DNA of 64,000 nucleotides from Oscillibacter valericigenes (GTDB taxonomy: Bacteria > Bacillota > Clostridia > Oscillospirales > Oscillospiraceae): NCBI RefSeq assembly GCF_021531915.1, contig NZ_JAFBIV010000001.1:124001-188000 (forward strand), in the 5' to 3' direction. Both the position numbers and the translations under genes were made by a program. The notes beneath the pieces are model-generated. The model saw nothing but the letters and a program-made list of their open reading frames with translations. It did not search any database and had not been told where the DNA came from. Within the stretch, counting starts at the first letter, position 1; each line of letters begins with the position of its first letter. This document shows, one piece after another, positions 34,729 through 42,948 of this stretch.

Positions 34729-35265
34729 TTATGGCTCGCTGGAGCCAAAAAAGCGGTGTGTACCATCTGGTTGACGCTGGGCAAAGAACTGGTGCTTTGG
34801 GATCGGCCCGATGCGCTCAGCGTCAATACCGTCTGCGATCCAGATCAGCCGTTCGCCCTTCATGCGCGTGGTGGTGGCGATCCGTGCAGGTATGTCCATC
34901 CAAGCCACGCTGAAAAGACGCGTGTCATTTTCGCCGCTGCCGGTGAAGCGCAGGAGCAGGGGCTCCTGGAGAGCGTACACGGAGTAAAAGGACGGCTTGT
35001 TCTCTGTCAGCTCCAGCATGACGTCGATGGCCTCCAGCCGGCGGGCGTCTGTCTCCCGCTCGCCGTAGCACACGATGTCGTCCTGGAACCGGACAAAATT
35101 CGTTATGGTGCGCATCTGCCGCAGCATGACGGCCATGCGGTGCTCGTCGATGTCCATGGCGGGGAGGAACGCCTCCCGGGTCAGAGCGTGCAGCTGATCT
35201 ACACGAATGTACTTGAGTTGCTTTAGGACTTCTGTGATGTATTTCTGCTGTTTGGATAGCAACAT
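34729..35265 (-). CDS. Conserved element protein (DUF5697-like)
   Basis: 178 residues. The N-terminus (LLSKQQKYITEVLKQLKYIR) followed by DQLHALTRE looks like a winged-helix DNA-binding region. The C-terminal part ends HRFFGSSEP. From memory this is the DUF5697 family, which sits next to repA on these elements. It ends 25 bp before the S1-like gene and follows repA by 16 bp. Confidence 0.65.
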   Translation of the reverse strand: MLLSKQQKYITEVLKQLKYIRVDQLHALTREAFLPAMDIDEHRMAVMLRQMRTITNFVRFQDDIVCYGERETDARRLEAIDVMLELTENKPSFYSVYALQEPLLLRFTGSGENDTRLFSVAWMDIPARIATTTRMKGERLIWIADGIDAERIGPIPKHQFFAQRQPDGTHRFFGSSEP

Positions 35266-35281
35266 GATTTCTCACCTCCCT

Positions 35282-36295
35282 TCACGCCGTTGAGCAGATG
35301 GCATTGAGATACGGGTCGATTATCAGATCGCTTTCGCTCTCCGCGATGCAGTTGAACAGCACTGCCATGGTGTAGGCTGTGCTGTTTTTCACATTCCGGT
35401 CCCGGTTTGCGCGGAGTTTGCTCTCCACTTCCCGCAGGATCATGCTGTCCAGCCGCTTGAGCTTGGCTCGGACACGGCATTGCGGCAGTGTGGCGTTTCC
35501 AATCCGGAAGCTGTCGGCATAAAAAAGCCGCTCGATGGCGTTTTCAAACACCAGAGCGGTCTCAGGCTCAAAGCAGCAAAGCTCACAGCCGTCCAAAATA
35601 TCCAAAAGTTCTTCTTCGATTTCTTCGTCGGTCCGTCCGTCCTGCGCCTGCGCGCTGACAGATTGACTGACTTCCATATGACTCAGATCAATTTCTCTTT
35701 TTTCTTTCTTACTTGGCATCGGTTTTTGCGGTTCTGAAGGCTCAGGATCTGCGGCTCTTGAAGTGCCGTTTCCGTGGTTCTTGGACTGCGGATTCTGCGG
35801 TTCTTGATTGGCTGCAGGAGCACCCGCAGCGGCAAGAAGCTCAAAATCAGCGGTTCTTGAACCGCAGTCACCGTCTTGCTCCTCCGATACAAAGGGAGCG
35901 CAGGTGTAGTTCGGGTCTTCAATGGGCGTAACACGGGCCAGGTAGATCTGGTTGGCGTCACCGCGGCCACAGCGCTTCTCCCACACCAATTTCAGCTCCA
36001 CCAGCTTCTTGAAGGCCGCTGTCACACGCTGCTCACAGATGCGGAGTTCTTTGGCAAGGGCCTTGCGGGGGAAGATCACGAATACTTCTCCGTGTTCATT
36101 GACCCAACCATTTCTGCGGGAGAGCTGAAAGCGGTTCAGGAGAAAGGTATAGGTCACCTTGGCGTCCAGGCTCATTTCGGCATATCGGGGATCGGAAAAC
36201 AGCCAGCGGGGCATCTGCATATGATAGATGCTTTGCACATCGGTTTGGCACATCAGTTGAAAGGATGGCCGTTCTTTCATTTTTGCTGCCCTCAT
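35282..36295 (-). CDS. repA: Replication initiator, RepA N-terminal family
   Basis: About 337 residues. The N-terminal RepA winged-helix domain is clear (MPRWLFSDPRYAEMSLDAK, then FLLNRFQLSRRNGWVNEHGE and RKALAKELRICEQRVTAAFK). A variable linker and a C-terminal domain of DUF6017 type follow (SFRIGNATLPQCRVRAKLKR). The start ATG at 36295 follows AGGAGG by 8 nt; this site lies in an inverted repeat (36296-36309). It should allow replication of the excised circle. Confidence 0.8.
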   Translation of the reverse strand: MRAAKMKERPSFQLMCQTDVQSIYHMQMPRWLFSDPRYAEMSLDAKVTYTFLLNRFQLSRRNGWVNEHGEVFVIFPRKALAKELRICEQRVTAAFKKLVELKLVWEKRCGRGDANQIYLARVTPIEDPNYTCAPFVSEEQDGDCGSRTADFELLAAAGAPAANQEPQNPQSKNHGNGTSRAADPEPSEPQKPMPSKKEKREIDLSHMEVSQSVSAQAQDGRTDEEIEEELLDILDGCELCCFEPETALVFENAIERLFYADSFRIGNATLPQCRVRAKLKRLDSMILREVESKLRANRDRNVKNSTAYTMAVLFNCIAESESDLIIDPYLNAICSTA

Positions 36296-36309
36296 AGGAG
36301 GCACCTCCT
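36296..36309 (-). promoter_or_regulatory. Ribosome site of repA inside a palindrome
   Basis: AGGAGGTGCCTCCT lies directly before the repA ATG. The ribosome site AGGAGG pairs perfectly with the following CCTCCT, although a 2-nt loop is too tight unless some pairs open. Two mRNAs could also pair here. Confidence 0.4.
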
Positions 36310-36413
36310 CTTACATAGCGTGGAACAGTTGGTCGTTCATATAAAAAGTGCACCGTTGTATTGCAATTCGCGATACAAATGGGTATAATAATACTGCAAA
36401 GTAGAAAGGCGGT

Positions 36414-36716
36414 ATGATTATGGCTTCAAAAACTGCAAATGTTACTGCTCGTGTCTTACCAGAAGTAAAGGAGCAGGCTGAACATATTCTGGAACAGCTC
36501 GGTATCCCTGTTTCTGTGCTCATCGACTCTCTGTATCGTCAGATCATCATGACCAACAGCATTCCGTATTCTCTAAGTGTTCCAACGATTCCTACACGGG
36601 ATAGAATGTCCGATGCCCAGTTCAACGCTGTGATGGAGCGCGGGCTGTCTCAAGCCAAGGCCGGTCAGGGCCTCGGCGTTGAGGAGGCATTCCAAAAAAT
36701 CGGAGAGAGCATATAA
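36414..36716 (+). CDS. RelB/DinJ-family antitoxin
   Basis: 100 residues. The N-terminal half (NVTARVLPEVKEQAEHILEQ, then LGIPVSVLIDSLYRQII) is the ribbon-helix-helix of RelB/DinJ proteins. The C-terminal half, toxin-binding in this family, ends EAFQKIGESI. GAAAGG precedes the start; a second ATG at 36420 is equally possible. It is followed directly by the toxin and is divergent from repA, so the 118 bp between them holds both promoters. Confidence 0.85.
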   Translation: MIMASKTANVTARVLPEVKEQAEHILEQLGIPVSVLIDSLYRQIIMTNSIPYSLSVPTIPTRDRMSDAQFNAVMERGLSQAKAGQGLGVEEAFQKIGESI

Positions 36717-37043
36717 ATGACATACGCAGTAAAAATCACTGACTATGCCATTGGACAGATGCAGGCGGCAATGACTTATATTTCAAAGGTTTTGCAGGAA
36801 CCTGCCGTTGCTCGAAAATGGCTGGCAGCGCTGAAGCAGGAGATCTCAGGACTGAGTACAATGCCTCTGCGATTTCCGTTGGTGGAAGAGGAACCCTGGC
36901 GGATAAGCGGCGTCCGGAAAATGCCGGTAGGCAATTTCATCGTTTATTACTGGCCGGATGAGCCCGCTAAAATCGTATGGGTCACGGCTGTAATATACGG
37001 CAGACGCGATCAGCTGGCGGCTCTGCGCAATATGCCGCAGTAA
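36717..37043 (+). CDS. RelE/ParE-family toxin
   Basis: 108 residues of the RelE/ParE fold (YAVKITDYAIGQMQAAMTYI, GVRKMPVGNFIVYYW and TAVIYGRRD near the end). It starts at the base after the antitoxin stop. It would act on mRNA at the ribosome (RelE-like) or on gyrase (ParE-like), which the sequence does not decide. It helps keep the element in the population. Confidence 0.85.
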   Translation: MTYAVKITDYAIGQMQAAMTYISKVLQEPAVARKWLAALKQEISGLSTMPLRFPLVEEEPWRISGVRKMPVGNFIVYYWPDEPAKIVWVTAVIYGRRDQLAALRNMPQ

Positions 37044-37087
37044 ACAGAATATCTTCTTTGAAAGAGATCGAGAAATCGGTCTCTTTT

Positions 37088-37386
37088 TTATATCCCTCGA
37101 CCGGGCGGTACTCGTGTCGGGTCGTCCAATTCCTCCAGTTCGGGGTCATCACTGCCGATGATGGCGCTGCGGGTCATCTCGACAAGGCCGATATCCTCCG
37201 GAGCAGAACCCCGCATAGAAGGGATATCATAAATACAGCTTTCTCCGGCAGGCTGTTTCTGCGCTGGATTTGGAATGGGCTTGCCCGTTCCGTTTCAGTT
37301 GATATGCTGTTCAAATCATTAGGTCGTATATTCTGGCACCAGTAAAGCAGGCGCAGCATATCTATGTCTCTCATGCTAAAGAGCAC
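37088..37386 (-). pseudogene. Frameshifted remnant of an unknown element gene
   Basis: Two frames read coding-like sequence that join near 37295. Upstream is MRDIDMLRLLYWCQNIRPND and downstream GKPIPNPAQKQPAGESCIYD with an acidic tail (DDPELEELDDPTRVPPGRGI) to a TAA. I do not recognise the protein. Its place next to the transfer genes makes a lost transfer or mobilisation gene possible. Confidence 0.4.
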
Positions 37387-37419
37387 ACCAAGATCACCCC
37401 CTTTCCTGGATTCCTGCGA

Positions 37420-37469
37420 ACGCCGAAATTGTTCTTGCGCCGGTCGCGGCGCAAGAACAATTTCGGCGT
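37420..37469. repeat. 22-bp perfect inverted repeat (hairpin)
   Basis: The arms 37420-37441 and 37448-37469 are exact inverse complements with a 6-nt loop GGTCGC. A second inverted repeat (CTATGTG.GGGCA, about 37482-37513) follows. There is no T tract, so it is more likely a structured RNA, a protein site or the mark of an insertion than a terminator. Confidence 0.7.
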
Positions 37470-37589
37470 CTTCCGCCGCCTCTATGTGAGGGCAACCTTA
37501 TGCCCCCACATAGTAGTAAGGTCAATATGCGTTATTTCAGCTCAAGTCACTCCCAAAAACTCAGTATTTTCAAGGCTTTGATGTGTCTC

Positions 37590-37661
37590 CACACCCATAA
37601 GGTGGCTAGTGCAAAAAGACGAGTAAAATCGGGGCAAAATTGGAGCCACACCTTATGGGTG
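37590..37661 (-). terminator. Large stem-loop after the transfer operon
   Basis: Arms 37590-37607 and 37644-37661 (CACCCATAAGGTG with AGCCA) enclose a 36-nt loop. It lies 31 bp past the stop of the last transfer gene (37692), where the minus-strand operon should end. Together with 37420-37469 it makes a hairpin cluster in a 300-bp gene-free stretch. Confidence 0.5.
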
Positions 37662-37691
37662 TTTTGGCTGCTTTTTTGCCCACTTAGGCAA

Positions 37692-38375
37692 TCAGCACCA
37701 TCGCCCGGAATAGAAACATCCAAAGGCATAATCGCTGGAATGTGCGGCAAAGAAATCATGGGCGTCAGACTGAGGGAGAACCGTGATGTGGCAGCAGTCC
37801 TGCTCTTTGACCTCCGTGGAAAGAAGGGCCACCGCAAGGGTGTGCTGGTCATCGTCTGGGATCAGCCTGCCCTTGATGGCATTGCTGATTGCCTTCCAGC
37901 CCTTGTTGTCCTGATCGAAGATATGGCGCCCTTCTAGGGCAGTGTGCTCATCAATGACGAGCAAGGCCCGGCGGTAAAACGGCAACTCTTTTCCACACGC
38001 CTCGTAGCCGTCCAGAAGGCGGCTGATGGTATCGCTGAGCCAGTTGGGGGTCTGATACCGGCAGTGGGGCAAAAGCGTATTCAGGGTGATGTGGAGCCAG
38101 CCATAGCCAAATTCCTCCACACTGCCGGTCACGTCTATGGCGTGCAGCACACTCTTTCTGGAAAAGCCGCCGACGCCCGGCGAATACTGTTCACACAGCC
38201 GCCGCAGCTCCAGAGCAGATCTTTCAAACTGCTCCATAGTCTGTTCCAGCGTCTTCTGAAGTTTATTGGGATTCATCTGACCGCCATTGACCAGCGCCAC
38301 AAGGGAACCGGTCTGACTGAAGGCATCTCCGACCAACTCCTGGATGCGGGTCATATCCCGCTTCATGTCATTCAT
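37692..38375 (-). CDS. Conserved element protein (DUF6100-like)
   Basis: About 227 residues. The N-terminal half is helical (RIQELVGDAFSQTGSLVALV, then NKLQKTLEQTMEQFERSALE). The C-terminal half has RRALLVIDEHTALEGRHIFD. It starts at an ATG overlapping the VirB4 stop (AGAGG 6 nt upstream) and ends the transfer operon. From memory this is the DUF6100 family of clostridial elements; function unknown. Confidence 0.55.
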   Translation of the reverse strand: MNDMKRDMTRIQELVGDAFSQTGSLVALVNGGQMNPNKLQKTLEQTMEQFERSALELRRLCEQYSPGVGGFSRKSVLHAIDVTGSVEEFGYGWLHITLNTLLPHCRYQTPNWLSDTISRLLDGYEACGKELPFYRRALLVIDEHTALEGRHIFDQDNKGWKAISNAIKGRLIPDDDQHTLAVALLSTEVKEQDCCHITVLPQSDAHDFFAAHSSDYAFGCFYSGRWC

Positions 38376-40344
38376 TGGCAGCCTCTGCACGCTTCATGCG
38401 CAGGTCTGTGGGCGAGGTGGTAATAGCTTCATATTCCTTGGGTGTGGTGTGGAATGCAACCGGCACATGGTTATAGCCGATGCAGAGAAGCCCCTCACCG
38501 CGCCGGAAGCGTGTTATCTGGCGCACCTCTTCCTCGGACAGATTCAGCTTATCCTGAATGAGCCGGGCCTCCTGTTCCTCCATCTGCATGACCAGCTTGA
38601 TGCGGCTGGCATCGAGGATACCCTTGCCGTAGCTGCCGCCCTCCAGGCTGAACAGGTCCTGCATCCCTTGTGTGCTGGTCACCGCAATACCGCCAAGGCC
38701 GCGAATGGTCTTTACCATTTCCAACACAAAGCCAGCCGCTTGTGGGTTGGCCGTAGCGCCCACAAGGCTCCACAGCTCGTCTGCCAGCAACGCTGAGAGA
38801 TCGGTCTCACAATTCATGATGAGGTCGTAGGCAATGCTGGTGGCCCAGAAGGTGCCGTCCGCGATCATATCGTCTGGCATACCGGACAGGTCGAGGACGA
38901 TGTATTTGTTGTCCAGGTCTATGTCATTGCGGGACGCCATGGCAGAAGCAGAGCCAGTCACATAGCGGGAGAGCACCACGGCCAGATGCCGGGTATCCGG
39001 GTCCTGATAGAGAACATCGTACCAGTCCGAGAGAATGGGCATGGTGCGGAAGTTACCTGCTTCATCCACGATGGTGCTGTTGTCAAAGGTGATGCCGTAG
39101 TGCTTATAGACCTCCACCAAAGAGGAGTCGAGCCTGCTTTTGTCCTCCTCGCCTAGATCTTTTTTCTTCAGAGAGAACCAGATGATGAGCTGAGCGATTT
39201 TGTCTGCCAGCACGGAGTCATCCCGGGCGGCGATGTTTTTGAGCTTGGCGTAGGAGTCCAGCGACTTTCTCCGAATGGCCATGAGGTTGGGACAGTCCTT
39301 GGAGGAGGGCGACATTCGCAGGTACAGGCCGCCCAGCTTTTCGCACAAGGGCCGGAACTCATGTCCCTTCTTAGGCGCGATGATGATAACACGCTTGCCC
39401 TGCTGCCGCAGCCGGCCGCCGAGGCATTGCAACGTCACCGTTTTGCCCGCGCCGGTTGAACCGCCGATCCACCAGTTGCCATTGGTGTACTTGTAGTCAT
39501 CGTAGGGGTCCAGAAAGACCGGAGAACGGTTGTAGAGATTCAGGCCAAGGAAGATACCGTTGTGGTCGCTCAGCTCGTAGGAGGCAAAGGGAAACGCTGC
39601 TGCCACACCAGAGGTCAGGGCATTGCGTCGGGCCTTGCGTTCAATGTCCGGGTCAAGAGCCAGAATGGGCAGAGAAGATAGGAACGCCTGCTCGTTTTTG
39701 TAATCGCAGCGCCGGGCGATCATATCCACGGAAACGCACAGCTTTTCCACCTCCGTGACCCGCTGCTCCAGCGTCTCGGGATCAGGCGCCGTCACTTCAA
39801 TGAGGGTATGCATATAGTAGAAATCCTCACCCTGACGGTTCATGACGTCCTTCAGGTAAAGGCCGGAATTGATAGCACTGTCCAGTTCCTCGTAATCCTG
39901 CCGGGTATCGCCCACATCCCGCATACGGGAACGGTTGACCATGGTGGTCTGTGCGATCTTAGAGAGTATCTTCTCCTTGGACTGGCGCTTGACCAGAAAG
40001 CTCAAATTGATGCCCTCACCGGCCTCCACCAGCGGAGCCAGCCAACAGGACCCAACCGTGGTGGTGTACCCGTATCCTGTGACATAGAGGTAGGCATGAA
40101 AAACACCGTCCACTACGATATAGTCACGACTTTTGGTGTCCACAGTAGTCGGGGAGAGAATATCCAGAATGGTGGTGGAGCCTGCCTCCAGCTCCGTCAG
40201 GTCGGGCTTTTCCTCGCCAAAGATCAGTGTTTTCAAGAGGGGCCGCTTTTCGGCCTGATCTTCCTTCGTGCGCTTTACCTTCCTGGCCTTTTCAGGGGCG
40301 GATATTGCCGCCGCTTTCTTTTGGGACTTCTTTTTCGCCTGCAT
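38368..40344 (-). CDS. VirB4/TraE-like conjugation ATPase
   Basis: 658 residues. Walker A GGSTGAGKT lies near residue 310 and Walker B as LSALLADELW near 530, with the VirB4 C-terminal motif ITRFRRGEGLLCIG. The N-terminal part is Lys/Ala-rich. It powers the mating-pair apparatus at the cytoplasmic membrane. The ATG at 40344 is 7 nt after GAGGAG. The product of the preceding gene (40349-41023) probably works with it. Confidence 0.93.
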   Translation of the reverse strand: MQAKKKSQKKAAAISAPEKARKVKRTKEDQAEKRPLLKTLIFGEEKPDLTELEAGSTTILDILSPTTVDTKSRDYIVVDGVFHAYLYVTGYGYTTTVGSCWLAPLVEAGEGINLSFLVKRQSKEKILSKIAQTTMVNRSRMRDVGDTRQDYEELDSAINSGLYLKDVMNRQGEDFYYMHTLIEVTAPDPETLEQRVTEVEKLCVSVDMIARRCDYKNEQAFLSSLPILALDPDIERKARRNALTSGVAAAFPFASYELSDHNGIFLGLNLYNRSPVFLDPYDDYKYTNGNWWIGGSTGAGKTVTLQCLGGRLRQQGKRVIIIAPKKGHEFRPLCEKLGGLYLRMSPSSKDCPNLMAIRRKSLDSYAKLKNIAARDDSVLADKIAQLIIWFSLKKKDLGEEDKSRLDSSLVEVYKHYGITFDNSTIVDEAGNFRTMPILSDWYDVLYQDPDTRHLAVVLSRYVTGSASAMASRNDIDLDNKYIVLDLSGMPDDMIADGTFWATSIAYDLIMNCETDLSALLADELWSLVGATANPQAAGFVLEMVKTIRGLGGIAVTSTQGMQDLFSLEGGSYGKGILDASRIKLVMQMEEQEARLIQDKLNLSEEEVRQITRFRRGEGLLCIGYNHVPVAFHTTPKEYEAITTSPTDLRMKRAEAANE

Positions 40345-40348
40345 AGTC

Positions 40349-41023
40349 TCACTCCTCGTAAATGCCATGTACGGCAGTTGTCATATCGAATACACCATCG
40401 GGAAGCCGGACTCGCTGACTGGTCTTTTTGCTCAGGATCTCATACAGGAGCTTGAGGATGAAGTTGTCGCAGTAGCGCGGCTCCAGCACCTCCAGCTCAC
40501 AGACATCCAGATACCGCCGGGCCGTGTCAGCTTCCTCGTTCAAACGCTGCACAATGGCTTGAACGGTATTGCGCTTGGCCCGCATCCCTGCTTCATACTG
40601 GAACACCAGAAAGAAACGGTGGCGCATAGCGTTGCTGGCGATTCCCAGACCGATCTCCTGAATGTTGTCCTCGATCATCTCCCGGCACGCTTCGTTTTCT
40701 TCGTGCTCTGCGTAGCGGTGCATCTGTTCCACATACGCCTGCGTATCTGCGGGGAGTGTTCGTACAACCATTTGCAGGTCGTCCGGCGCAATTTTCAGAT
40801 AGGCCGCAAAGGATGAGATGATGTTCTGGCGGTCATTGGTGGATTTCAGGTAGATGTTGACGGGCAGCACCTCCAGGATCTTCACAAAGCGGTTGTCCTT
40901 CGTGATGACCACGCCGCCAATGATGTTTTTGATGGGGAGCCATGCCTGGATGCTGTCACGGTATGCGCCTCCGCTGTCCCCGGAATGGACTCCACCGCCA
41001 AAGAGCAGTTCTTTCAGGTTCAT
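40349..41023 (-). CDS. Type IV secretion protein, VirB4 N-terminal-like partner
   Basis: 224 residues, soluble. IKNIIGGVVITKDNRFVKIL and VNIYLKSTNDRQNIISSFAA recall the N-terminal, non-ATPase part of VirB4/TraE proteins, here split off as its own gene. A start at 41023 is favoured by GGAGG 7 nt upstream. It ends 4 bp before the VirB4 start. Confidence 0.65.
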   Translation of the reverse strand: MNLKELLFGGGVHSGDSGGAYRDSIQAWLPIKNIIGGVVITKDNRFVKILEVLPVNIYLKSTNDRQNIISSFAAYLKIAPDDLQMVVRTLPADTQAYVEQMHRYAEHEENEACREMIEDNIQEIGLGIASNAMRHRFFLVFQYEAGMRAKRNTVQAIVQRLNEEADTARRYLDVCELEVLEPRYCDNFILKLLYEILSKKTSQRVRLPDGVFDMTTAVHGIYEE

Positions 41024-41325
41024 TTCCTGACCTCCCCTCGAAATAGAATGATCCTTCGCCCACGCCGCCATTTCCACCAGCTTCCGAGCCAGCGGGTCAT
41101 GCTGTCATCGTTGATACCGATCAAACCGAAACCGCCAAGAGGGACAATGATGGTCAGAGTCACGATGATTTTGGCAGTCAGTTCAAGTGGCAGAAATGCG
41201 ATGCACAGATATAGAACAGGGAGCGTTAGGACAACAGCTTCTACCAAATTCCGAAGCTCGAACAGCCCCATAACACGGCCTGCATCAGTAAAATTGGTGG
41301 GGATATGGTAGACTTCATAGTTCAT
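41020..41325 (-). CDS. PrgI/VirB3-like membrane protein
   Basis: 101 residues. YEVYHIPTNFTDAGRVMGLF at the start is typical of PrgI-family proteins of Gram-positive conjugation systems. Two membrane segments follow (about 28-72) and a basic C-terminus (WWKWRRGRR). It overlaps the genes on both sides. Confidence 0.8.
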   Translation of the reverse strand: MNYEVYHIPTNFTDAGRVMGLFELRNLVEAVVLTLPVLYLCIAFLPLELTAKIIVTLTIIVPLGGFGLIGINDDSMTRWLGSWWKWRRGRRIILFRGEVRK

Positions 41326-41590
41326 CCGCTTCTACCTCCAAAGTTTCTAACAGGTGTCCCCGATGCGCCTCAAAGCTCTGTGTCAGAGCGTCAAGAGACT
41401 GCTTGCGGGAGGCTATGATCTCAGCGATGGCACCCTTGAGAACCTCTTCGTTGTTGGAAGTGCTTTTTACCCTCCCAAGCTCCAGCATACTCAGATACTG
41501 ATTGCTGAAGCTGCAGTGCTGCTCCAGTTCAAGCAGTGATATGCCAAATTTTAAGCGCATGACGCGCAGGTAGGTCGTCGTAACCATCAT
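41315..41590 (-). CDS. Helix-turn-helix protein within the transfer operon
   Basis: 91 residues. RLKFGISLLELEQHCSFSNQ and YLSMLELGRVKS form a likely Xre-type helix-turn-helix; the rest is a helical tail. It overlaps both neighbours and is probably co-translated with them. It may regulate the operon. Confidence 0.6.
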   Translation of the reverse strand: MMVTTTYLRVMRLKFGISLLELEQHCSFSNQYLSMLELGRVKSTSNNEEVLKGAIAEIIASRKQSLDALTQSFEAHRGHLLETLEVEADEL

Positions 41591-42948
41591 TCCACCTCCA
41601 GATAGTCAAGATACGGCAGCTTGCACCAGCCTTTCCAGCCGCGGCTTTCCAGTTCGGTCTTAACGACACCTTTTTTGGTGCCCATGGCCTCGATTACATA
41701 ACCGTTGCCGATATAGACGCCCACATGCCCCTCTTTCCAGAGCATGAGTCCGGGGATCTCCGGCATGGTGCCCAGAGAACCATAATCTACATTTAAGGTG
41801 CCGGCATCCTTTGCCGACTGATACATCTGGTCGGCACCGTAATCCGGCATCCCGTTTTTGGCGTATCCGATGGTCATATCGGAGGTATCCAGCCAGGCGT
41901 AGCCCTTGATGAGGCCAATGCAATCCGCTGTGCGGTGGCCTAGCCAGTTCTCCTCAATGAAGTCGGCATAATTGCCGACACCCTCGGGGTACTGTTCCTT
42001 CTTGTACTCGAATAGAGATCCCGTCAGGATATTTCCGTAGGTGCCCCAGACGTAGCCCCAGTTGTTCTCCCACGCCTGAATGACATAGGCGACAAGATCA
42101 AGATTGTTCTTGCTTTCCGGATCAATAAAGCCGGAAATGTCGATCTCGTTGTTGTACTCCGTGCCATACTGGATGTCGCCGGTATAGGAGCTGTCACCGC
42201 TGTAATCGGGCTGATAGGCGTCATAATAGGCGGCGTATTCATGGATGGCGTCGCTTTCCTCCAGCGTTTCAAAGAGAGCGCCGGCCCATAGCTTTGCGTC
42301 CTCATCAAAGCCCAGCTGCTCCATCAACTCATCCGGGTTTAGCCGCTTGACTTCCACTTTCAACGTGGTCACAGTACCGTCGCCACCGTCACCCGATACT
42401 CCCAGCGAGGGCAGATAGGAAATCCGGGACTCGCAGAACTCTCGGATACACTCTGCGCTCATGGCGTCAAGATCTTGTTGGTATGCCGCTGAATTGATGG
42501 CGATGAGCCACAACAAATCCTCTTCCTTCATGGAATTGGATACAACGATGCGGTCAATGGCCTTTCCATCCGCCTCGTATTCAGCGGCGATACTGGTCAC
42601 CACAGAGTCAATCTGGGTCTTTTCAAAATCCTCCAGGCTCATGTAAGCGCCGCCAATGGTCATGGCCTGCTCTGTCATGCGGATGACCGTTTCCGTATCT
42701 GATGAGTTATAGCCAAAGAAGATGTTGGGCAGGGCCGTAAAGATCACCATCGGGATCACAATAACGGCCACCAGAACACCAACCAGGATCTTGACAAGGA
42801 ACGGAAGGGCCTCCTTCACAGCGACAGCAGCGGCGCCGTATGCGCCGGACGCCGCTGCTGCCTGAATAATGCGATACGCCGCTTTCGCGGCATAGGCGAG
42901 GTTGGCCGCCGTCTGGAGGCCGGAGCGTGTATTGTTATTGTCAGCCAT
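41587..42948 (-). CDS. Membrane-anchored NlpC/P60 cell-wall hydrolase of the transfer system
   Basis: 453 residues from the ATG at 42948. One membrane segment (about 48-75, ILVGVLVAVIVIPMVIFTAL) is followed by a lysozyme-like helical part and a C-terminal NlpC/P60 domain. The catalytic Cys is in RTADCIGLIKGY and the His in KEGHVGVYIGNGYV. VirB1/TcpG-type enzymes like this open the cell wall for conjugation. It overlaps the TrbL-like gene by 8 bp. Confidence 0.85.
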   Translation of the reverse strand: MADNNNTRSGLQTAANLAYAAKAAYRIIQAAAASGAYGAAAVAVKEALPFLVKILVGVLVAVIVIPMVIFTALPNIFFGYNSSDTETVIRMTEQAMTIGGAYMSLEDFEKTQIDSVVTSIAAEYEADGKAIDRIVVSNSMKEEDLLWLIAINSAAYQQDLDAMSAECIREFCESRISYLPSLGVSGDGGDGTVTTLKVEVKRLNPDELMEQLGFDEDAKLWAGALFETLEESDAIHEYAAYYDAYQPDYSGDSSYTGDIQYGTEYNNEIDISGFIDPESKNNLDLVAYVIQAWENNWGYVWGTYGNILTGSLFEYKKEQYPEGVGNYADFIEENWLGHRTADCIGLIKGYAWLDTSDMTIGYAKNGMPDYGADQMYQSAKDAGTLNVDYGSLGTMPEIPGLMLWKEGHVGVYIGNGYVIEAMGTKKGVVKTELESRGWKGWCKLPYLDYLEVE

